The position numbers were made by a program, and so were the translations under genes. From assembly GCF_003172935.1 (NCBI RefSeq), contig NZ_QGKS01000276.1, positions 1-33,493 of the forward strand: a stretch of DNA of 33,493 nucleotides, given 5' to 3'. Shown here one piece after another: positions 1-7,944 of this stretch (its first letter is position 1; every line of letters starts with the position of its first letter). The DNA comes from Micromonospora sicca (GTDB taxonomy: Bacteria; Actinomycetota; Actinomycetes; Mycobacteriales; Micromonosporaceae). The notes beneath the pieces were generated by a model, which saw only the letters and a list, made by a program, of their open reading frames with translations, was not told where the DNA came from and did no database searches.

Positions 1-2
1 TG

Positions 3-836
3 CGGGGGTCGGCCACCGCGGACTTTCCGGGGGTGTGGCAGCTGCCGGGGGGTGGGCTCGACCACGCCGAGCATCCCGAGGCCGCGGTGGTGCGGGAGTT
101 CGCCGAGGAGACCGGGCTGACCGTGGCGGTGGCCGGGCTCCGGGACGCCGTGGCGGACGTGACCCGGTACCCCGACCTCGAGGTCGCCCTGCACACCGAT
201 CGGATCATCTTCGACGTCACGCCCACCGCAGGGACGCTCCGGGACGAGGTCGACCGGACCAGCGACCTGGCGGCCTGGTTCACCCCCGCCGAGGCGGCCG
301 GGCTGCCGCTGCTGCCGTTCACCGCGGAGCTGCTCGGCCTGCCGGTCGACCCGCTGCCCGCGCGGACCGCCCGGGCGCCGTTCGGGCCGGCGCCCACCGA
401 CCGGCGGCAGCGCTTCGCCGCGTACGGGCTGGTCACCGACCCGGCGGGGCGGGTGCTGCTCACCATGATCGCCGAGGGGTACCCGGGTGCCGGCAAGTGG
501 CACCTGCCCGGTGGTGGCACCGACCACGGCGAGCAGCCGGCCGCCGGGCTGCTCCGCGAGCTGGTCGAGGAGGCCGGCCAGCTCGGCCGGGTGGTCGAGC
601 TGCTGGCCGTCGACAACCTGCACAATCCGGCCGCGCTCGGGCCGGAGGGGCGGCCGCTGGACTGGCACGGGGTGCGGGTGATCTACCGGGTGCTGGTGGA
701 CGCCCCGACCGAGGCGGTGGTGACGGAGCTCGCCGGCGGGTCCACCGCCCGGGCCGCCTGGTTCCTTCCGGAGCAGGTCAACGGCTTGCGGCTGACCGAC
801 GTGGCCGCGCTGGCAACCGGACGTCGAGGTCGATAG
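3..836 (+). CDS. Tandem Nudix hydrolase, 5' partial
   Basis: The reading frame is open from base 3, so the gene begins outside the window; the GTG at 33 sits inside the first Nudix domain and is not a credible start. 277 residues are visible. Two complete Nudix boxes (G-x5-E-x7-RE-x2-EE-x-G) are seen: the first around residues 16-38 with REFAEETG, the second around residues 168-190 with RELVEEAG, each preceded by a W-x-LPGGG strand. Nudix enzymes hydrolyse nucleoside diphosphates linked to another moiety, using the box glutamates to bind Mg2+. Both boxes keep these residues, so both halves may be active. Substrate cannot be inferred. A fusion or duplication of two Nudix domains in one chain is uncommon but known in actinomycetes. 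No clear terminator follows. Confidence 0.85.
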   Translation, partial: RGSATADFPGVWQLPGGGLDHAEHPEAAVVREFAEETGLTVAVAGLRDAVADVTRYPDLEVALHTDRIIFDVTPTAGTLRDEVDRTSDLAAWFTPAEAAGLPLLPFTAELLGLPVDPLPARTARAPFGPAPTDRRQRFAAYGLVTDPAGRVLLTMIAEGYPGAGKWHLPGGGTDHGEQPAAGLLRELVEEAGQLGRVVELLAVDNLHNPAALGPEGRPLDWHGVRVIYRVLVDAPTEAVVTELAGGSTARAAWFLPEQVNGLRLTDVAALATGRRGR

Positions 837-870
837 CACCCGCTCGCCGAGCGCCCTGGGCTCGCTCCGG

Positions 871-1080
871 TACAGTCGTTAGCTGGGATTGGTGGAAGAA
901 ACGGGCGATGGAGCCCGAGTTGGGAACAAGAGAGCGGTTCGTGCGGTTAAGAGAGCTATAAGTACCGCCGGCAGCTATCGCCAAGCCCCTTTCCCTTGTG
1001 CAATGGTGTACTCCGCAAAACGGGCTGCCGGACCAGCAAGGTCCGGCACGAGACAGCCGGACAGCCCGCCCTGGTGGCGG
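871..1080 (+). promoter_or_regulatory. Long structured leader of the phosphatidylserine synthase gene
   Basis: The 271 bases between the Nudix stop and the GTG at 1108 hold no convincing gene. A TANNNT-type -10 (TACAGT, 871-876) could start transcription near 883, giving a leader of about 225 nt; no good -35 is visible. Within it there is a perfect 9-bp hairpin (TGCCGGACC at 1026-1034, loop AGCAA, GGTCCGGCA at 1040-1048). An alternative outer pairing joins CGGGCTG (1021-1027) to CAGCCCG (1062-1068) and shares bases with the first hairpin. A further hairpin CCCGCC-loop-GGCGGG lies at about 1065-1080. The segment 885-1015 is notably less GC-rich than its surroundings. No known riboswitch class was recognised. 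Confidence 0.4.
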
Positions 1081-1107
1081 GTCAGCCGATCCGGTGATGG
1101 AGGAAAC

Positions 1108-2097
1108 GTGCCGAGAGCCCCATGGCGCCGGCGTCGTACGACTGACAGTCCGCGCCCCGCAGGGCGTCGCTGGGCGGGCCGGTTGCGCCGCAGCAGCACG
1201 TTCGCCCGCCAGGTGCTGCTGGTCCGGGTGGGCCGACGGGACGACGCCGTCCCCGGCGCCGACCTGGTCGTTCCGGACCACCGCTACGCCGACCGGCAGC
1301 GTCGCCGCTACGGCCGGTTCAACCGCGCCGAGGTCGAGGCCATCATGCCGGTCAGCCCGGCGCTCGCCCCCACGTCGGCGGTCGACGACGACGCGACGGC
1401 GATGTCGATCCCGCTCCTGCCGGGCGAGCGCACCGCCGCCCGCCGGATGAAGTTCGCGGTGGTCAACGGCTGCACCCTGAGCAGCCTGATGCTCGGCATG
1501 CTGGCCATCTTCCTGGCCATGCAGGGCGAGGTGCGGGTCGCGGCGCTCTGCCTGATCGCCTGCGTCGTGTTCGACGGTCTCGACGGCGCGCTGGCCCGCA
1601 AGCTCGGCGTGGCCAGCCCGTTCGGCGCCCAGATGGACTCGCTGGCCGACATGTGCTCGTTCGGCCTCGCCGCCCCGGTGGTGGTCTACGCCTCGCTGGC
1701 CGGCTCGGTGTCGGCGGCCGCCGCTGCGGTGGCCTGCGCCCTCGTCGCGGCCTGCGCCGCGATCCGGCTCGCCCGGTTCAACGTCTCGCCGAAGGACGGC
1801 CGGTTCTTCTGCGGCGTACCGACCACCATGGCGGCGGCCGTGCTGGCCCTGACCGTGGCCATCGGGCTGCCGGTCTCCGGCCTGGTGCTGGTCGGCGGGG
1901 TGGCCCTGCTGGCCTTCGCGATGGTCTCCAGCTTCCCGTACGCGAAGCTCGCCCGGCTGGTGAAGCTGCCGCCGTGGCTCTGGCTGGCCCCGGTGGTCGG
2001 CGCCCTGGTCGACATCCGGCTCACCTTCGCCCTGGTGGTGGTGGGTTACCTGGTCAGCGGCCCGCTGCTCTGGCTGCACCAGCGCCGTACCGCCTGA
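1108..2097 (+). CDS. pssA: CDP-diacylglycerol--serine O-phosphatidyltransferase (phosphatidylserine synthase)
   Basis: Integral membrane enzyme that makes phosphatidylserine from CDP-diacylglycerol and L-serine, the first step to phosphatidylethanolamine. The CDP-alcohol phosphatidyltransferase signature D-G-x2-A-R-x8-G-x3-D-x3-D is complete: DGALAR at residues 159-164, G173, D177, D181. Several hydrophobic helices follow to the C-terminus. The GTG at 1108 is chosen because GGAGG lies at 1099-1103; it gives 329 residues with an arginine-rich N-terminal extension of about 110 residues before the first helix. A later ATG (1345) lacks a ribosome binding site. The partner decarboxylase is encoded convergently just downstream, so the two-step PE pathway is clustered but not co-transcribed. 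Start choice is moderately sure, function highly sure. Confidence 0.9.
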   Translation: MPRAPWRRRRTTDSPRPAGRRWAGRLRRSSTFARQVLLVRVGRRDDAVPGADLVVPDHRYADRQRRRYGRFNRAEVEAIMPVSPALAPTSAVDDDATAMSIPLLPGERTAARRMKFAVVNGCTLSSLMLGMLAIFLAMQGEVRVAALCLIACVVFDGLDGALARKLGVASPFGAQMDSLADMCSFGLAAPVVVYASLAGSVSAAAAAVACALVAACAAIRLARFNVSPKDGRFFCGVPTTMAAAVLALTVAIGLPVSGLVLVGGVALLAFAMVSSFPYAKLARLVKLPPWLWLAPVVGALVDIRLTFALVVVGYLVSGPLLWLHQRRTA

Positions 2098-2109
2098 TCC
2101 GAGCCATCG

Positions 2110-2142
2110 AAAAGGGGCGCCGCACTCGCGGCGCCCCTTTTT
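2110..2142. terminator. Bidirectional terminator between pssA and psd
   Basis: A perfect 14-bp stem (AAAAGGGGCGCCGC, loop ACTC, GCGGCGCCCCTTTT) lies 12 bases after the pssA stop and 13 bases from the psd stop. It has A-runs on one side and T-runs on the other, so it can end transcription from both directions. Confidence 0.93.
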
Positions 2143-2155
2143 CGTGTCTCCACGG

Positions 2156-3403
2156 TCAGACCCAGCGGGCGATCACCGTCGAGCCGCCGACCACCTTGTC
2201 GCCGGGGCCGACCAGCGGCTCGGCGGCGTCCGCCGGCAGGTAGACGTCGGTCCGCGAGCCGAACCGGATCAGCCCGAAGCGCTCGCCCTTGGCCAGCAGG
2301 GCGCCGACCGGGGCCCGCTGCACGATCCGCCGGGCGATCAGGCCGGTACGCTGCGCGACCACCACCGTGCCGTGCTCGGTCTCCAGCACCGTGTACGCCG
2401 CCACGTTGTGCTCGGCGTCCGGCTTCATCGCGTTGACGAAGCCGCCGTCGGCGACGAAGTAGTCGACCACCTTCCCGGCGACCGGGGCGCGGTTGACGTG
2501 CACGTCCAGCACGGAGAGGAAGACCGCGAGCCGCAGCCACTCGCCCTCGCCGAAGCGCTCGTCGTGCAGCCGCTGCACCGAGAGGACCTGACCGTCCGCG
2601 GCGGCGACCACGGCCGACGGGTCCTCCGGCACGTCCCGCTCCGGGTCCCGGAAGAAGGCGGCCACCGGGGCGGCGGCCAGCGCCGGCAGCAGCCAGAGCT
2701 TCGACTTCGGGCGGGCCACCCGGGCCAGCGCCGCGAGCCCGAGGCTGATGCCGGCCGCGGCGACGCCGTTCGAGTCGATGTGCATGCTCCGGGTCAGCGG
2801 CACGCTGGACGGCCGGTACGCCGGCGCCAGCCGGGCGGCCACCGCGGCGCTGGCCGGCGTGAAGCGGAGGTGGTGCACCCGGACCGGCGGGGAGTTGCGC
2901 AGCACCAGGTCGGTGCGGACGCCGTGCAGCACGCCCTGCCGATCCAGTTCGGTGCCGGCGCCCTCGGTCCGGAAGAGCGGCGCGGCCACGCTCAGCACCG
3001 CGGCGTCGGACAGGTACTTCGACAGCCCGTCGACGGCCGTCCGGGCCTCGTCGGCGGTGCCGGTGAACGGCTCGGCGGCGATGACCACCTCGGCGGCGTC
3101 GGCCTCGGCGAGGGTGTCGACCACGCGTACCCGGTCGGCGACCCAACGGCCCTGGGCCGACACGTGCTCGCGGAGCGCGGCGGCGGACGACCCCTCCGCC
3201 GGCACGACGGTGAGCCGGTCGCCGGGGAGCAGCGCCTCGATCGCCGCGGCCAGGACCGCGGACTCCGCAGCCGCGCCGACCAGCAGGGCGGCCTTCGGGT
3301 CGTTGCGCCGGGCGAGCTCGCTGACGAGGGTACGGGCGGCGCGCTCGCCGATCCGGACCGGACCGGACGCGCCGGCGGTGCGCACGGCGGGGGACTGGGT
3401 CAT
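2156..3403 (-). CDS. psd: Phosphatidylserine decarboxylase with an extra N-terminal Rossmann-like domain
   Basis: Decarboxylates phosphatidylserine to phosphatidylethanolamine. The C-terminal half (about residues 205-415) is a typical pyruvoyl-dependent decarboxylase: FFRDPER at 250-256, DVHVNR at 300-305 and GGST at 406-409, where Ser408 should become the pyruvoyl group after self-cleavage. A hydrophobic stretch around 215-250 probably attaches it to the membrane. Residues 15-195 are additional. They contain a pattern resembling a SAM-methyltransferase-like Rossmann fold (LLVGAAAES, then a GDRLTVVPAE strand), but no intact glycine motif is obvious; bacterial Psd proteins usually lack this part. 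The ATG at 3403 (MTQSPAV) is chosen because AGGAG lies about 11 nt upstream; the frame stays open 61 codons further, with low-complexity sequence. Confidence 0.88.
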   Translation of the reverse strand: MTQSPAVRTAGASGPVRIGERAARTLVSELARRNDPKAALLVGAAAESAVLAAAIEALLPGDRLTVVPAEGSSAAALREHVSAQGRWVADRVRVVDTLAEADAAEVVIAAEPFTGTADEARTAVDGLSKYLSDAAVLSVAAPLFRTEGAGTELDRQGVLHGVRTDLVLRNSPPVRVHHLRFTPASAAVAARLAPAYRPSSVPLTRSMHIDSNGVAAAGISLGLAALARVARPKSKLWLLPALAAAPVAAFFRDPERDVPEDPSAVVAAADGQVLSVQRLHDERFGEGEWLRLAVFLSVLDVHVNRAPVAGKVVDYFVADGGFVNAMKPDAEHNVAAYTVLETEHGTVVVAQRTGLIARRIVQRAPVGALLAKGERFGLIRFGSRTDVYLPADAAEPLVGPGDKVVGGSTVIARWV

Positions 3404-3638
3404 GTCGGACGGGCTCCTGACGGGGTAGAGACGGGAAAGCGGTGGGACCGCCACGGCGACCTGGTCGGCCGGGGACGAGGCTCGGCGACCGGGACCACCG
3501 GGTCCGGGCGGAACCCGGCGACGTGGCGGCCCGGCCGCGGCCGAGGCCCCACGGCGTGGGCCGGCCGGCGGAGGCGAGATCTCCACCGGTCAGCATATGC
3601 GCCGCCGGAGGAGCCCCGCACCGCCGCGCTCGGCCCGG

Positions 3639-4196
3639 TTACCGCTCCTCGCCGTCCGGGCCCGCCGCCGGGCCGGCTCCGGCGGCCCGCTGCTGCCGGG
3701 TGGCCGGCGCGTCGCCGACGGTGGACCGCCCGGGGCTCGTCGGTCCGAGGTCGACGGTGGGCTGCTCCCGGGTCGTCGCATCCGTGCTGGTGCCGGGGTC
3801 CGTCGGCGGCGCGGACGGCGACCAGCGCGATTCGCCCGCCCCTCCGCTGACCGGCCGGTCCGCCACCGCCTCCGCCGCGTCGTCGCCGACCGCGTCGGTA
3901 CGCCACTCGTCGGCCTCCGGCGCGACCGGCGGGGTCCACTCCGGGCCGCCCTCGTAGGGAGCCGACACGGTCGTCTCGGCGTCCGTCCCGGCGGCGGCGT
4001 CCCGGTCGGCGTGCCGGCCGGAGCGCAGCGCGCCGGCCAGGCCCAACACCCCGATCAGGATGAGCGCGCCGGCCAGGAACCATCCCACCGGCGGGAGCGT
4101 CAGCCCGAGGATCCGGGCCAGCAGCCACCAGACGGAGAGGGCCAGGAAGACCAGCCCGAACGCGAGCGAGACGAGGTCGGTGCGGTGGGCCTTCAC
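3639..4196 (-). CDS. Small two-helix membrane protein of the LiaF-like operon
   Basis: A 185-residue protein with two membrane helices in the first 60 residues (about 7-27 and 36-56), followed by a long acidic, proline/threonine-rich tail predicted to be disordered. No enzymatic motif is visible. Its ATG overlaps the stop of the upstream PspC/LiaF-like gene in an ATGA arrangement, so the two are translationally coupled and probably act in the same membrane process. The helical part resembles short conserved actinobacterial membrane proteins found beside PspC genes, but I cannot name a family. About 235 bases of noncoding sequence separate its stop from the psd start. Confidence 0.75.
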   Translation of the reverse strand: MKAHRTDLVSLAFGLVFLALSVWWLLARILGLTLPPVGWFLAGALILIGVLGLAGALRSGRHADRDAAAGTDAETTVSAPYEGGPEWTPPVAPEADEWRTDAVGDDAAEAVADRPVSGGAGESRWSPSAPPTDPGTSTDATTREQPTVDLGPTSPGRSTVGDAPATRQQRAAGAGPAAGPDGEER

Positions 4197-5743
4197 CGGG
4201 TCACCTCCAGGTTGCCGGCGTTGACGTGGATGAGCAGGCGCAGTTCGCCGCCGCCCGGGCCGTCCGGGCCGACGTCGGTGCTCTCCCGGAGGTTGCCGTC
4301 CATGCCGCCGGAGCGCCGGCCGAAGACGGTGGCGTCACCGGCGTTGACGTCGGCCACCGTGGTGACGTCGACGTTCGGCGGCACCACCACGGTCGCCTCG
4401 CCGAAGTTGATCGCCACGGTGATCTGCGTCTCCTTCTTGTCGAAGTCGACGCCGCGCAGGTCGAGCACGGCGTCGCCGAAGTTGTTCTCGTACCGGGTCG
4501 CCAGGTCGCGGTAGTCCGTCGGGGCCCAGGTCACGTCGCCGTCGATGCCGCGTACCCGGTCGTAGGACTCGGCGACGGTGGCGACGCCGAGCGCCGCCGC
4601 GGTCACCAGGCCCAGCGCGATCAACCAGCGCGCCCGGCCGAACCAGGTGCCGACCAGCAGCCCGAGCCCCATCGTGGCCAGCGCCGCGGCGAAGTACCCG
4701 GCGGCGCCCACCGGAAAGACGTCGAGCAGGTCGAGCACGGCGACCACGCCCAGCGCCAGGAAGATCAGCGAGAACGTCGCCGCGCCGAGCGGGGAGCGTT
4801 CCTTCGGCCGCTTGGGCGGCTTGGGCGCCCGGACCCGCGGCTGCGGCGCCGGCGGGTACGGCCCGGCGTACGGGCCACGAGGGGCGAACGGCGCCCGGTA
4901 GCCGGTCGGCGGCGCGGTGGGCGGTACGGGGACCGCCACCCCGGCCGGCGCGCCGATCGTCGGCGCGGCGGGCCAGACCGGCGCCTCCGCGCCGGCTCCC
5001 GTGGTGGGTCGGGCGGCCGGCAGGCCCGAGGCCGGGACGTCGGCGGGCGGGGCGTACATCTGCGGGGCCGGCCAGCTCACCGGCGGCACGGGACCGGGAG
5101 GTGTCGCGGGCGGGCCGGACGCGGCTCCCGGCGCCGCCGTCCCCCGGTGTTCCCGATTGAGCAGCAGCGCGCCGCCGATCAGGATGGCCGCGCCGAGCAG
5201 GACGGCCCGGAAGGCGTCGGTGACGATGTAGCCGAAGCTGACCGCGACCAGGATGCTGAGCACGATGACGGTCACCGGGGACATGCTGGACCGGCCCCGG
5301 CCGAGCATCGACTCCACCGGGGAGGCGGTGTCCCCCTCGCCGGGGATGATCAGCCAGGCGGCCACGTAGACCAGGATGCCGATGCCGCCGAAGAAGCCCA
5401 GCACGGCGAGCAGCACCCGCCAGAGCACCGGGTCGGTGTTCGTGGCCCGGCCGATCGCCGCGCAGACGCCGGCCAGGTAGCGGCCCTCGCGGGGGCGGAC
5501 CAGCCCGTACCGCGAGGTGAAGCCGGCGGCGCCGGGCGGCGGGGCGTACCCGGGCGGCGGATCGCCGAGCGGCTCGGCGCCGGCGGCGGACCACGACGGG
5601 TCGCCGGCAGGGTCCCCGGCCGGCGGAGCGCCCTGCTCCGAACCGGCCTGGGTGGTGGGCGCCGGTGCCGGCGCCGTGGGTGGCGGTGGCCCGTCCGGCG
5701 GTGCCGCCCCGGGCAGGGGCGGACGGGCAGCGTCCTCGGTCAT
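4193..5743 (-). CDS. PspC-domain and LiaF-like membrane protein
   Basis: 516 residues. A proline-rich cytoplasmic head (1-75) is followed by a PspC domain (about 77-137) ending in LVYVAAWLIIPGEG. Two more helices lie around 155-195, then a second proline-rich linker and a group of C-terminal helices. The last 100 residues form a soluble beta-rich domain (repeated short strands, with VVVPPNVDV) resembling the LiaF/DUF2154 or DUF4097-like fold. In Firmicutes LiaF restrains the LiaRS system in cell-envelope stress; here the divergent neighbours are a PspC-fused histidine kinase and a LuxR-type regulator, which supports a similar sensor-inhibitor role by inference. The ATG at 5743 is used with AGGA a few bases upstream; the open frame continues to 6295 but that part is antisense to the kinase gene. 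Confidence 0.85.
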   Translation of the reverse strand: MTEDAARPPLPGAAPPDGPPPPTAPAPAPTTQAGSEQGAPPAGDPAGDPSWSAAGAEPLGDPPPGYAPPPGAAGFTSRYGLVRPREGRYLAGVCAAIGRATNTDPVLWRVLLAVLGFFGGIGILVYVAAWLIIPGEGDTASPVESMLGRGRSSMSPVTVIVLSILVAVSFGYIVTDAFRAVLLGAAILIGGALLLNREHRGTAAPGAASGPPATPPGPVPPVSWPAPQMYAPPADVPASGLPAARPTTGAGAEAPVWPAAPTIGAPAGVAVPVPPTAPPTGYRAPFAPRGPYAGPYPPAPQPRVRAPKPPKRPKERSPLGAATFSLIFLALGVVAVLDLLDVFPVGAAGYFAAALATMGLGLLVGTWFGRARWLIALGLVTAAALGVATVAESYDRVRGIDGDVTWAPTDYRDLATRYENNFGDAVLDLRGVDFDKKETQITVAINFGEATVVVPPNVDVTTVADVNAGDATVFGRRSGGMDGNLRESTDVGPDGPGGGELRLLIHVNAGNLEVTR

Positions 5744-5776
5744 GCTCCGATCCTGCTGCCCCGGGCGCCCGAGCGT

Positions 5777-5807
5777 CCTCAGGAACCGACCCTGACGCCA
5801 CCCTGAG
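5777..5807. promoter_or_regulatory. Repeat-rich operator candidate between divergent PspC genes
   Basis: The 162-base divergent gap holds two direct copies of ACCCTGA (5789-5795 and 5800-5806) exactly 11 bp apart. A CCTCAGG at 5777-5783 is inverted relative to the second copy (CCTGAG, 5802-5807). One-turn spacing suits a dimeric response regulator, so autoregulation by the neighbouring NarL-type regulator is plausible but unproven. Confidence 0.35.
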
Positions 5808-5905
5808 ATCCGCGCCGGCCGAATGTCGGGGGCCTCCCCGTGGTCCGGGGCGCCCCGGCCGTGTGACGATCGGAGCGGCGCCGGAACCGGCCCGTACCTC
5901 GTCCC

Positions 5906-7174
5906 ATGACCAGGGAGCTTCCGATCAGCAGCACCGTGTCCCCACCCCCGCCGCGGCTCTACCGTGCCCCCGAGCACCGGTTGGCCGCGGGGGTGGCCGC
6001 CGGCATCGCGGACCACCTCGGCATCTCCGTGGTCCGCGTCCGGGTGGCCTTCATGGTGCTGCTCGGGCTGAGCGGCCTGGGCCTGCTGCTCTACGCCGCC
6101 TTCTGGGCGGTGGTCCCGCTGCGCCCCGGCGACGCCGTACCGCCCCGCCGGGACCTCGCCCAGCTCCTGCCCTTCGTCGCGATCGGGCTGGGCGTGCTGC
6201 TGACCCAGGTGATGGTCTTCGACTCGGTGGGCGCGGCCGGCACCGCCGGCTGGCTGGTTGCGATCATCGCGGTCGGCGCCGGGGTGATCTGGCACCAGTC
6301 CGCCCCGGAGCGCCGCCGGCAGTGGGGCGAGTCGATGCCGGTGCCGTGGCTCGGCGCGGTGGTGGAGGAGAGCGACCGCCGGGCGTTCGTGCTCCGCTTC
6401 ATCGGTGGCGGCGTGCTGGTCGCGGTCGGCATCATCGGCGTGGCGGCGGTCTACTCACCGGCGCAGAACTTCGACGCCGTGCTCAACGGCGTGATCTTCG
6501 CGCTGGTCGGGCTGGCCGGGGTCGGCGTGGTGGCCGCGCCCGTGCTCTGGCGGACCTGGAACCAGCTCCGCTCGGAGCGGGAGGGGCGCATCCGCGAGCA
6601 GGAGCGCGCCGAGCTGGCCGCCATGGTGCACGACCAGGTGCTGCACACCCTGGCCCTGATCCAGCGCAACGCCAGCGACGTCAAGACGGTCCAGCGCCTG
6701 GCCCGGGGCCAGGAACGGTCGCTGCGCAACTGGCTCTACAAGCCGACCGGCTCACCGAGCGAGCGCTTCGCCGCGGCCCTGGAGCAGGCCGCCGCCGAGG
6801 TGGAGGACACCTTCGCCATCACGGTGGAGGCGGTGGTGGTCGGCGACCGGGAGACCGACGAGCGGGTCGGCGCGCTGGTCGCCGCGGCCCGGGAGGCGCT
6901 GGTGAACGCCGCCCGGCATGCCGGGGTGCAGACCGTCTCGCTCTACGCGGAGGTGGAGCCGGACCAGGTCAGCGTCTTCGTGCGGGACCGGGGCAAGGGC
7001 TTCGACCCGGATACCGTGGAGGATCACCGGCACGGCGTCCGAGGGTCGATCATCGGGCGGATGAAGCGGCACGGTGGCCGGGCGGAGATCCGGTCCGAGC
7101 CTGGGGAGGGGACCGAGGTGCGGCTGATCCTGCCGATCACCGGCACCGGCTCCGCGACGGAAAGGGACAAATGA
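5906..7174 (+). CDS. PspC-fused sensor histidine kinase (LiaS/NarX-like)
   Basis: 422 residues. An N-terminal PspC domain (about 18-75, with RLAAGVAAGIADHLG) is followed by further membrane helices (about 85-128 and 163-213). The catalytic part is HisKA_3-like: the H-box holds MVHDQVLH with the phosphorylatable His242. The HATPase domain shows the N-box around Asn334 (REALVNAARHAG), the G1 box DRGKGFDP (361-368) and a G2-like GEGTEVRL near the end. The protein should sense envelope state through its membrane part and phosphorylate the regulator encoded immediately downstream, with which it overlaps by 4 nt (ATGA). No strong Shine-Dalgarno precedes the ATG. The PspC module occurs both here and in the divergent protein, suggesting direct contact between them in the membrane. 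Confidence 0.9.
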   Translation: MTRELPISSTVSPPPPRLYRAPEHRLAAGVAAGIADHLGISVVRVRVAFMVLLGLSGLGLLLYAAFWAVVPLRPGDAVPPRRDLAQLLPFVAIGLGVLLTQVMVFDSVGAAGTAGWLVAIIAVGAGVIWHQSAPERRRQWGESMPVPWLGAVVEESDRRAFVLRFIGGGVLVAVGIIGVAAVYSPAQNFDAVLNGVIFALVGLAGVGVVAAPVLWRTWNQLRSEREGRIREQERAELAAMVHDQVLHTLALIQRNASDVKTVQRLARGQERSLRNWLYKPTGSPSERFAAALEQAAAEVEDTFAITVEAVVVGDRETDERVGALVAAAREALVNAARHAGVQTVSLYAEVEPDQVSVFVRDRGKGFDPDTVEDHRHGVRGSIIGRMKRHGGRAEIRSEPGEGTEVRLILPITGTGSATERDK

Positions 7175-7857
7175 CCATGGCCGAGCACGGACCGGTCGAG
7201 GGGGCGCAGCCCCGGGACGGGCGGCTGCGGGTGTTCCTCGTCGACGACCACGCGATGTTCCGGGCGGGCGTACGCGCCGAGCTCGGCGGCCATGTGGAGG
7301 TGGTGGGCGAGGCGAGCACGGTGGCCGAGGCGGTCACCCGGATCGCCGCCACCCAGCCCGACGTGGTGCTGCTGGATGTGCACATGCCGGACGGCGGCGG
7401 CCGGGCGGTGCTGGACGCGATGCGGCGTACCCACCCGCAGGTGAAGTTCCTCGCGCTGAGCGTGTCGGACGCGGCCGAGGACGTGATCGGGCTGATCCGG
7501 GCCGGCGCCCGGGGGTACGTCACGAAGACCATCTCGCCGGACGAGCTGACCGACGCCATCCGCCGGGTGGCCGACGGCGACGCGGTGTTCAGCCCGCGGC
7601 TGGCCGGGTTCGTGCTGGACGCGTTCGCGGCCCGGCCGGACGCGCCGGTGGCCGATCCGGAGCTGGACCAGCTCACCAACCGGGAGCGCGAGGTGCTTCG
7701 GCTGCTGGCCCGGGGGTACGCGTACAAGGAGATCGCCAAGGAGCTGTTCATCTCGATCAAGACGGTCGAGACGCACGTGTCGAACGTGCTCCGCAAGCTC
7801 CAGATGTCCAACCGGTACGAGCTGTCCCGGTGGGCGGCGGACCGCCGGCTGGTGTGA
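7171..7857 (+). CDS. NarL/LuxR-family response regulator
   Basis: 228 residues. The receiver domain (about 19-135) has the acidic pair D25-D26, the phosphoacceptor Asp69 (VVLLDVHMPDGGG) and the conserved Lys119. The C-terminal LuxR-type helix-turn-helix lies at about 166-228 (LTNREREVLRLLARG, then KTVETHVSNVLRKL). It is the partner of the PspC-fused kinase: the ATG overlaps the kinase stop, with a GGAAAGGGA ribosome binding site upstream. A second ATG two codons later (7177) is a possible alternative start. The likely targets are the divergent PspC/LiaF-like operon and its own operon. Confidence 0.93.
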   Translation: MTMAEHGPVEGAQPRDGRLRVFLVDDHAMFRAGVRAELGGHVEVVGEASTVAEAVTRIAATQPDVVLLDVHMPDGGGRAVLDAMRRTHPQVKFLALSVSDAAEDVIGLIRAGARGYVTKTISPDELTDAIRRVADGDAVFSPRLAGFVLDAFAARPDAPVADPELDQLTNREREVLRLLARGYAYKEIAKELFISIKTVETHVSNVLRKLQMSNRYELSRWAADRRLV

Positions 7858-7944
7858 GCGGGTGAGGCGATCGTGACCGTTTCCGCCCAGGACTCGGTCT
7901 CCTTCGGCGGGGTCTGTCTCTTCGCCGGTCGGTAGCCGACGCGG

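Noticed and set aside
1021..1068. Small SRP RNA or 6C RNA in the pssA leader
   Set aside because: The hairpin has neither the GGAA-tetraloop SRP core nor the C-rich loops of 6C RNA.
5744..6295. N-terminal extension of the PspC/LiaF-like protein to 700 residues
   Set aside because: The extension is antisense to the histidine kinase gene and its promoter region; the ATG at 5743 gives a normal start.
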